Of a stretch of DNA of 11,108 nt, positions 6,519 to 11,108 are shown in pieces. Both the position numbers and the translations under genes were made by a program. How positions within the stretch are numbered: position 1 is the first letter of the stretch; each line of letters opens with the position of its first letter. This stretch comes from Kaftiobacterium sp035693805 (lineage in GTDB: Bacteria > Sysuimicrobiota > Sysuimicrobiia > Sysuimicrobiales > Kaftiobacteriaceae), in the NCBI GenBank assembly GCA_035693805.1, contig DASSGA010000054.1:1-11108 (forward strand). The letters are read 5' to 3'. The notes beneath the pieces are model-generated. The model was not told the origin of the DNA, did not search any database, and saw nothing but the letters and a program-made list of their open reading frames with translations.

Positions 6519-7153
6519 GGCACGCTCACCCCGGCGCCCTGCTCCACGCGGTACACTTCCTGGAAGAGCTCCTCCGCGGAGGTGATCTGCGGCTGCCGGC
6601 GGAGCGCCTCGTCCACCATGCGCCGCGCCTCGGCAGGCCGGTGCCCCAGCTGCGAGGTGAGTACGTCGAGGACCTCGTCCTTGAAGTCCTCCACGGGGCG
6701 CTCGGCCTCCGCGGCGGTTTCGCGCAGGAGCGCGTACTTGCCCATCTTCCCGTGCAGAGCCGCGACGACTTTCTCCGCCGTTCGCTCACCGATCCCCGGC
6801 AGGCGGCGGAGGAACCCCACGTCCTTGCGCTCGATGGCGTCGGCGATCATGTGGATCGGATGGACGATCGCCTTCATCGCTTTGGTCGGCCCCATGCCGT
6901 CCACCGTGATGAAGCGTTCGAAGAACTCCTGCTCCACCTCGTGCAGGAAACCGATGAGCAGCGGTCGCGGCTGGTTCTGAGTGGCGTGGAAGGAGATGTG
7001 CAGCTCGACGACCGGATGGTCGCCGGCATGCGGGGCAGGCAGCGCGCGCGCCACGACCGCGGGCAGATGCACTTCGTAGCCCACGCCGCCGGCCTCGATC
7101 ACGACGACCTCGTCCACGCGCCGCAGCACCGGCCCGCGCAGGAACGCGATCAT
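6515..7153 (-). CDS. ruvA: Holliday junction-binding protein RuvA (atypical acidic-pin region)
   Basis: RuvA binds the four-way junction as a tetramer or octamer and loads RuvB. The 212 residues show the normal plan: domain I with MIAFLRG and GGVGYEVHLP (22-31), two helix-hairpin-helix motifs DGMGPTKAM (85-93) and LPGIGERTAEKVV (118-130), a linker (about 140-155) and a RuvB-binding domain III with LTSQLGHRPAEARRMV (165-180). The oddity is residues 52-69, HISFHATQNQPRPLLIGF. Typical RuvA has a form like HFVVREDAQLLYGF here, whose Glu-Asp pair forms the acidic pin at the crossover. This protein has no acidic pair and about four extra residues. A perfect AGGAGG (7166-7161) lies seven bases upstream, inside the end of ruvC, and the ATG overlaps the ruvC stop. 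Confidence 0.94.
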   Translation of the reverse strand: MIAFLRGPVLRRVDEVVVIEAGGVGYEVHLPAVVARALPAPHAGDHPVVELHISFHATQNQPRPLLIGFLHEVEQEFFERFITVDGMGPTKAMKAIVHPIHMIADAIERKDVGFLRRLPGIGERTAEKVVAALHGKMGKYALLRETAAEAERPVEDFKDEVLDVLTSQLGHRPAEARRMVDEALRRQPQITSAEELFQEVYRVEQGAGVSVP

Positions 7154-7659
7154 CGCACCGCCTCCTCCCGAAGGGTCACCAGCGGGACGCCGCGCCGCGA
7201 GAGGACCACCAGGGCCATCGCCGCGGCGTCGGAGGCATGTGAGTCGACCGTGCCGACGATTCCCAGGAGACGCTGGACCGAACTCTGCATCTGCGACTTG
7301 CTCGCACCGCCGAATCCGCTGATCGCCTGCTTCACCGCCGCCGGCGACAGCGCGTCCACGGGCAACTCGTGCTCGGCCGCGGCAAGACAGACGACGCCTC
7401 GGACGTGGCCCATCAGGATCGCCGTCCGGGGGAAGCGCTGGGCGGCGTACAGGTCCTCGACGGCCAGACCGTCGGGTCGATGGCGGGTGATCACGCCGAT
7501 CATGGCTGTGTGGATCATATGGAGTCGGGCGGGAAGTGACGCGGCGTCATCCGTACGGATGACGCCGCACACATGGAGGCGGACTCCCCGGGGGGAACCC
7601 TGCAACACCGCGTAGCCGGTCGCCCGGAGGCCTGGATCGACACCGAGGATACGCATCAT
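7150..7659 (-). CDS. ruvC: Holliday junction endonuclease RuvC (His-type active site)
   Basis: RuvC is the dimeric metal-dependent nuclease that cuts two opposing strands of the Holliday junction held by RuvAB. The 169-residue protein has the RNase H-like fold signatures: GVDPGLRATGYAV (6-18) with Asp8, LAVEDLY (65-71) with Glu68 and the stacking aromatic Tyr71, GHVRGVVCLAAA (84-95), and SPAAVKQAISGFGGASKSQM (105-124). The last acidic motif reads SHASDAAAMAL (140-150). His141 and Asp144 take the places of Asp138 and Asp141 of E. coli; a histidine at this position is known from Thermus RuvC (His143), so the enzyme should be active. Two adjacent ATGs (7659 and 7656) are possible; the second gives the canonical MRILGVDPG. 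It has its own extended -10 promoter and overlaps ruvA by four bases. Confidence 0.97.
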   Translation of the reverse strand: MMRILGVDPGLRATGYAVLQGSPRGVRLHVCGVIRTDDAASLPARLHMIHTAMIGVITRHRPDGLAVEDLYAAQRFPRTAILMGHVRGVVCLAAAEHELPVDALSPAAVKQAISGFGGASKSQMQSSVQRLLGIVGTVDSHASDAAAMALVVLSRRGVPLVTLREEAVR

Positions 7660-7673
7660 CGAACCTGTGTTCG

Positions 7674-7683
7674 GAGTATAGCA
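7674..7683 (-). promoter_or_regulatory. Extended -10 promoter of ruvC
   Basis: The minus strand reads TGCTATACTC, identical over ten bases to the element before tgt. TATACT is at 7680-7675, which predicts a transcript starting near 7668 with a leader of only about nine bases carrying a weak AGG. It directly follows a palindrome CCCGCGGG (7691-7684). It would give ruvCAB and downstream genes transcription independent of yebC. Function is inferred. Confidence 0.6.
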
Positions 7684-7708
7684 CCCGCGGGAACCTTCGC
7701 TCCGGGGG

Positions 7709-8455
7709 CTAGCTTACCTGCTGCAGGATCTCGTCGGGGATATCGAAGTTGGCGTAGGCGCGCTGCACGTCGTCGTGGTCCTCGAGCGCCTCCATCAGCG
7801 CCAACACCTGCTTGGCCTCCCGGGCTTCGACGCGCACCGTGGACTTGGGGAGCATCGTCACGTCGGCCGACTGCAGGGGGATCGCGGTGCCCTCCAGCGC
7901 CTGCTTCACGTTGAAGAGCTGCTCCGGCACCGTGACGATCTCGAAGGCCTCCGGCGTGCTGCGCACGTCGTCCGCCCCGGCCTCCAGGGCGACCAGGAGC
8001 AGATCGTCTTCCTTTACCTTGGCCCGCTCGACGACGATCACCCCCCGCCGGTCGAACATCCAGGCCACGGACCCCATCTCGCCGAGCGCCCCGCCGTGCT
8101 TGCTGAACAGGCTGCGCACGTCGGCCGCCGTCCGGTTGCGGTTGTCGGTGAGGACCTCGACCAGAACAGCCACGCCGCCCGGGGCGTACCCCTCATACGT
8201 GCTCGTCTCGTAGTTCGTGCCCTCGGCGCCCCCCGCACCCCGCTGGATGGCCCGCTGCACGTTGTCGTTGGGCATCCCCGCCTCGCGCGCCCGCTCGATC
8301 GCGGTGCGCAGACGCGCGTTCCCCTCGGGATTGGCGCCGCCCTCGCGCGCGGCCACGGCGATCTCGCGCGCGAACTTGCTGAACAGCTTCCCGCGCACCA
8401 GATCGACCTTCTGCTTCTTGATGCGGATGTTATGCCACTTGGAATGCCCGGACAC
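7709..8455 (-). CDS. yebC: YebC/TACO1-family translation factor
   Basis: YebC proteins were long annotated as DNA-binding regulators; more recent work on bacterial YebC and mitochondrial TACO1 assigns a role in helping ribosomes through difficult sequences such as proline runs. The 248-residue protein begins MSGHSKWHNIRIKKQKVD and RGKLFSKFAREI, and continues GGANPEGNARLRTAIERA, MPNDNVQRAI and YEGYAPGGVAVLVEVLTDNRNRT (split here only for description), all hallmarks of the family, with the acidic, less conserved third domain at the end (EDHDDVQRAYANFDIPDE). The start codon is GTG, fixed by the conserved N-terminus and by GAGGT six bases upstream. Placement just upstream of ruvC is a widely conserved gene order. 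The stop is 49 bases before the ruvC start. Confidence 0.97.
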   Translation of the reverse strand: MSGHSKWHNIRIKKQKVDLVRGKLFSKFAREIAVAAREGGANPEGNARLRTAIERAREAGMPNDNVQRAIQRGAGGAEGTNYETSTYEGYAPGGVAVLVEVLTDNRNRTAADVRSLFSKHGGALGEMGSVAWMFDRRGVIVVERAKVKEDDLLLVALEAGADDVRSTPEAFEIVTVPEQLFNVKQALEGTAIPLQSADVTMLPKSTVRVEAREAKQVLALMEALEDHDDVQRAYANFDIPDEILQQVS

Positions 8456-8461
8456 CGCGCG

Positions 8462-8466
8462 ACCTC
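8462..8466 (-). promoter_or_regulatory. Shine-Dalgarno of yebC
   Basis: GAGGT on the minus strand is six bases before the GTG start at 8455 and confirms this non-ATG start. Confidence 0.7.
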
Positions 8467-8491
8467 GGCAGGAGAGGTAGGGAACAGATGT

Positions 8492-8521
8492 ATTGTACTA
8501 CAGCGCTCAGCGCTCCGTCAC
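8492..8521 (-). promoter_or_regulatory. Candidate promoter of yebC
   Basis: TACAAT (8497-8492) matches the -10 consensus at five of six bases. GTGACG (8521-8516) is a four-of-six -35 with an 18-base spacer. A start near 8485 gives a 30-base leader that includes the Shine-Dalgarno. The spacer holds two tandem copies of the palindrome AGCGCT (8502-8507 and 8509-8514) and overlaps the stop codon of the PBP gene, so yebC can probably be transcribed independently of it. Confidence 0.5.
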
Positions 8522-10882
8522 GGTCAGGGTGGCCACGGACCGCGCGCCGTCGGCGGTGCTCGCCGTCACCGTGATGATGTAGCGCACGCCGACGATGCGC
8601 AGCGACGGTCGGAAGACGAAGTTGAACTTCCCGTCATCCGTCACCGGCAGCTCGGTCTCCGCCACCTGGATCCTGAGGAACCCGCCCTGGGCGAGGACGC
8701 TGAGCGTGACGCGCACGCCCGGGACCGTGCTGCCCTCGATCGAGAACGGCGAGCTCAGACCCGCGCCGCCGCGGGGGGTAAGGATCTCCAGCGGCACCGT
8801 GCCCGTGACCTTGGTCGCATCGGCCCCGTCCCCCGTCCCCGCTCCGTAGTCGTATTCCGTCGGCTCCGTACCGCGGATGAAGATTTCCGGCCGGGGGTTC
8901 TGACAGGCCCCGGTGGCGAGCAGACCGGACGGGGCGCAGACGGTGGCCGTGACGACCCCGTCCGGGCGCGGCCAGTCCTCCGCCGGCAGCGGCTGCATCG
9001 CCGCGGACATGAACGTCCGCCAGATCCGCGCCGGGACCATCCCGCCGACGACGCGTCGCATCGGGGTATTGTCGTCGTTGCCCACCCATACCGCCGTGGA
9101 CAGCTGCGGGGTGAACCCGATGAACCAGGCGTTGCGGTAGTCGTCGGTCGTCCCGGTCTTCCCCGCCGCGGGGCGGCCGATGCCGGCGGCACGCCCGGTG
9201 CCGCGGGTGATCACGCCCTTCAGGATGTCGATCATCAGGTAGGCGACATCGCTGCTCAGGACGAGCTCGCGCCGCGGGAGGTTGTCCTCGAGGATCTGGC
9301 CGTCCCGCGTCGCCACGCGCCGCACCGCGATCGGCTCCGCGCGCACACCCATCGAGGCGAGCGTGCCGTAGGCGGCGGCCATCTCGAGCGGGGTAACGTC
9401 GGGCGTCCCCAGGGCCAGCGAGAGGTGGGGCTGCAGCGGCGATGTGATGCCCATCCGCTTTGCATACGCGATGACGGTCTGCGGGCCGAGCTCGCCGAGC
9501 GTCTTGATCGCCGGGATGTTGATGGACTGCTCCACGGCCGTGCGCAGCGTGAGCGGGCCGCGGAACTTCCCGTCGTAGTTCTTGGGCTCCCAGATCCGCT
9601 CGGCTTCGACCGTGCCGACGATCTCATAGCTGACCGGTTCGTCCACGATGATCTTGGTTGTGGTCATCCGGTTGGCGATCGCCGTCGTATAGATGAAGGG
9701 TTTGAACGCCGATCCGGGCTGCCGGCGGGCCTGCCAGGCGCGGTTGAACTGGCTCTTCTCGAAGTCGTAGCCCCCGATCATGGCGCGGATGAATCCGGTC
9801 TGCGGATCGATGGCCACCAGGGCCCCCTGCGAGACCTTCAGGCGCTCCTTCTCCGCCTGCTCGAGGCCCGCCCGGAGCGCTTTCTCCGCGTCGGCCTGCA
9901 TGCGGATGTCGAGCGTCGTGTAGACACGCAGCCCGCCGTTGTAGACGACCTCCTCCCCGTAGCGGTCGAGCAGATACGGGAGGAGATACGAGACGAAGTA
10001 CGGGGCGCGGATGCCGATCAGGCCGGCGTTCCCGCCCTCCGAGACGCCGAGCGGCCGTTCCACCGCCTCGGCCGCCTGTTTCGGGGTGATGTAGCCGAGC
10101 TGGGCCATGCGCTGAAGGACGATGCGCTGCCGCGCCTTCGCCAGCTCGGGGTTCTGATGCGGCGAGTAGATAGACGGCGCGCGGATCACGCCGGCGAGCA
10201 TCGCCCCCTCCGCCAGGGTGAGCGACTTCACGTGCTTCCCGAAGTACACGCGGGAGGCCATCTCGACCCCGTAGGCCCCCTGGCCGAAGTAGACCTGGTT
10301 GAGGTAGCGCTCGAGGATCTCCGCCTTGGTGAGCCGCCGCTCGATCTCAACGGCGAGCATGATCTCGGCCAGCTTGCGGCTGAAGACCCGCTTCTGCGTG
10401 AGGAAGACGCTGCGGGCCAGCTGCTGGGTGATCGTGCTCCCCCCCTCGCGCAGCTCCCGGGCCAGGAAGTTCCGCCACATCGCCCGCACGGTCCCGCGGA
10501 CATCGACCCCGCGGTGGTGCTGGAAGCGTTCGTCCTCGACCGCGATGACGGCCTGCTGCACGACCTCGGGGATCTCGTTCAGCGGGACGTAGTCCCGGTT
10601 TTCGCGGAACAGGCTGGCGATGAGCTCGCCGTTGATGGCGTAGATCCGGGTGGCTTCGCTGGGCGGGGCGTACAACGCCGAGAGGTCGGGCAGTTTCGTG
10701 GCGAAGGCCATGCCCATCCCCGCCACGAGACCGACCCCGATGAGGATCACGGCGCCGACCGTGACGAGGGCTGCCGTGGTGATCCGCCACCACCGCTCCC
10801 GGTACCAGGGACGACGGCGCGGCCGGATCGTCCGCCGACGGGACGGGTCGGGGATACGCCTGGTGGTGTCGCCGTTCGACAT
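8507..10882 (-). CDS. Bifunctional class A penicillin-binding protein (PBP1A-type) with C-terminal Ig-like domain
   Basis: Class A PBPs polymerise glycan chains from lipid II and cross-link the peptides on the outer face of the membrane. The 791 residues run: Arg-rich cytoplasmic tail (1-33), single membrane anchor (about 34-60), glycosyltransferase family 51 domain with catalytic Glu116 in EDERFQHHRGVD (116-127), GGSTITQQLARS (147-158) and VYFGQGAYG (197-205). The transpeptidase domain follows, with Ser391 and Lys394 in GSAFKPF, SIN (453-455) and KTGTT (575-579). After a Cys-containing tail typical of the family (Cys649, Cys660) comes a beta-rich extension (about 694-791) resembling a bacterial Ig-like domain. 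The ATG is preceded at six bases by AGGG (10892-10889). Only 51 bases separate the stop from yebC. Confidence 0.96.
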   Translation of the reverse strand: MSNGDTTRRIPDPSRRRTIRPRRRPWYRERWWRITTAALVTVGAVILIGVGLVAGMGMAFATKLPDLSALYAPPSEATRIYAINGELIASLFRENRDYVPLNEIPEVVQQAVIAVEDERFQHHRGVDVRGTVRAMWRNFLARELREGGSTITQQLARSVFLTQKRVFSRKLAEIMLAVEIERRLTKAEILERYLNQVYFGQGAYGVEMASRVYFGKHVKSLTLAEGAMLAGVIRAPSIYSPHQNPELAKARQRIVLQRMAQLGYITPKQAAEAVERPLGVSEGGNAGLIGIRAPYFVSYLLPYLLDRYGEEVVYNGGLRVYTTLDIRMQADAEKALRAGLEQAEKERLKVSQGALVAIDPQTGFIRAMIGGYDFEKSQFNRAWQARRQPGSAFKPFIYTTAIANRMTTTKIIVDEPVSYEIVGTVEAERIWEPKNYDGKFRGPLTLRTAVEQSINIPAIKTLGELGPQTVIAYAKRMGITSPLQPHLSLALGTPDVTPLEMAAAYGTLASMGVRAEPIAVRRVATRDGQILEDNLPRRELVLSSDVAYLMIDILKGVITRGTGRAAGIGRPAAGKTGTTDDYRNAWFIGFTPQLSTAVWVGNDDNTPMRRVVGGMVPARIWRTFMSAAMQPLPAEDWPRPDGVVTATVCAPSGLLATGACQNPRPEIFIRGTEPTEYDYGAGTGDGADATKVTGTVPLEILTPRGGAGLSSPFSIEGSTVPGVRVTLSVLAQGGFLRIQVAETELPVTDDGKFNFVFRPSLRIVGVRYIITVTASTADGARSVATLTVTER

Positions 10883-10946
10883 TTCTTTCCCTACTCTACC
10901 ACCGACCCTTCACCGCTTCCACCCAGCCTCGCCGGAGGCGTGCGAC

Positions 10947-10954
10947 GGTATACT
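10947..10954. promoter_or_regulatory. Candidate shared -10 region of a divergent promoter
   Basis: The 120-base gap between the PBP gene (minus) and the edge gene (plus) contains GGTATACT. Plus strand: TATACT (10949-10954), about 42 bases of leader before the ATG at 11003. Minus strand: TATACC (10952-10947), about 57 bases of leader before the PBP ATG. GTATAC is a palindrome, so one site may serve both directions. I see no convincing -35 on either strand. Confidence 0.4.
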
Positions 10955-11002
10955 ACGCTTACCTGAGCGACGATGGGCATCGTGCCCGGAGGGAGCCATT
11001 CG

Positions 11003-11108
11003 ATGAAGATGCAGCGAGCGGTCATCGTCCTTACGGTGCTCAACCTCCTGCTCCTGCTGCTCACCCTGACCCAGACCCGCGCATCCACGGCGCCGGCGGT
11101 TGCCCCGC
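11003..11108 (+). CDS. N-terminal fragment of a membrane-anchored or exported protein (cut by window edge)
   Basis: Thirty-five codons are visible before the window ends. The peptide begins MKMQRAVIVLTVLNLLLLLL: a basic start followed by a strongly hydrophobic stretch (about residues 6-22), then a Thr/Ala/Pro-rich region (TLTQTRASTAPAVAP) as seen after an N-terminal anchor or signal peptide. GGAGGGAG (10988-10995) lies seven to ten bases upstream of the ATG, and a TATACT -10 lies at 10949. A small hairpin, GGGCA with loop TCG and TGCCC (10975-10987), directly precedes the Shine-Dalgarno. The function cannot be read from this fragment; it may be a signal-peptide or single-pass protein. Confidence 0.7.
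   Translation, partial: MKMQRAVIVLTVLNLLLLLLTLTQTRASTAPAVAP

Noticed and set aside
6006..7615. Two 324-residue plus-strand open frames opposite ruvB, ruvA and ruvC
   Set aside because: They are antisense to conserved recombination genes, in two different frames, with no plausible ribosome sites or motifs.
7684..7708. Terminator after yebC
   Set aside because: CCCGCGGG (7684-7691) is a palindrome but has no loop or following T-run on the minus strand, so it does not look like an intrinsic terminator.
7775..10966. 1063-residue open frame on the plus strand opposite yebC and the PBP gene
   Set aside because: It is the longest frame in the window, but it is antisense to two unambiguous conserved genes, has shadow-type composition and no recognisable domain. 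Length alone is not evidence in GC-rich DNA.
1..11108. Mobile element, CRISPR array, toxin-antitoxin or other accessory system
   Set aside because: No spaced repeats, terminal inverted repeats, transposase or integrase motifs, or small paired toxin-like genes were seen. All large genes are core functions.

Overview
This is a GC-rich bacterial chromosome segment made of housekeeping genes. I found no RNA gene, insertion sequence, CRISPR array, phage gene or defence system, and no gene-free stretch longer than about 120 bases.

Organism. The minus-strand order yebC-ruvC-ruvA-ruvB-spoIID-queA, with tgt further on, is an arrangement I associate with clostridia-related Firmicutes and neighbouring deep lineages. 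The high GC, GTG starts on yebC, spoIID and queA, a His-type RuvC active site and an atypical RuvA suggest a high-GC, possibly thermophilic or uncultured relative of that group (inference; 16S rRNA or marker genes would be needed).

Layout. Positions 1-308 (minus) hold the N-terminal part of tgt, cut by the window edge. Positions 386-2341 (plus) hold acsA, a complete acetyl-CoA synthetase. It ends tail-to-tail, with overlapping stop codons, against a small exported DUF5666-like protein (2338-2733, minus). A divergent 106-base gap leads to an unrecognised 157-residue gene (2839-3312, plus), whose 3' end overlaps queA by 11 bases. From 3302 to 10882 everything is on the minus strand, transcribed right to left: a class A penicillin-binding protein, yebC, ruvC, ruvA, ruvB, spoIID, queA. 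ruvC/ruvA and ruvA/ruvB overlap by ATGA, and spoIID/queA abut with no spacer, which suggests coupled translation. At the right edge (11003 onward, plus) a short membrane-anchored protein begins, divergent from the PBP gene.

How the genes work together. RuvA, RuvB and RuvC form the Holliday-junction branch-migration and resolution machine. Tgt and QueA act in successive steps of queuosine modification of tRNA, and YebC is a translation factor, so tRNA and translation functions flank the repair genes. The class A PBP builds peptidoglycan, and the SpoIID-like protein probably cleaves glycan strands. AcsA activates acetate.

The points most worth following up are the RuvA that lacks the acidic-pin dipeptide, the separation of queA from tgt by a mixed-strand 3-kb block, an identical extended -10 decamer in front of tgt and ruvC (tgt appears nearly leaderless), and the orphan 157-residue gene. 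I did not see a convincing previously undescribed system.
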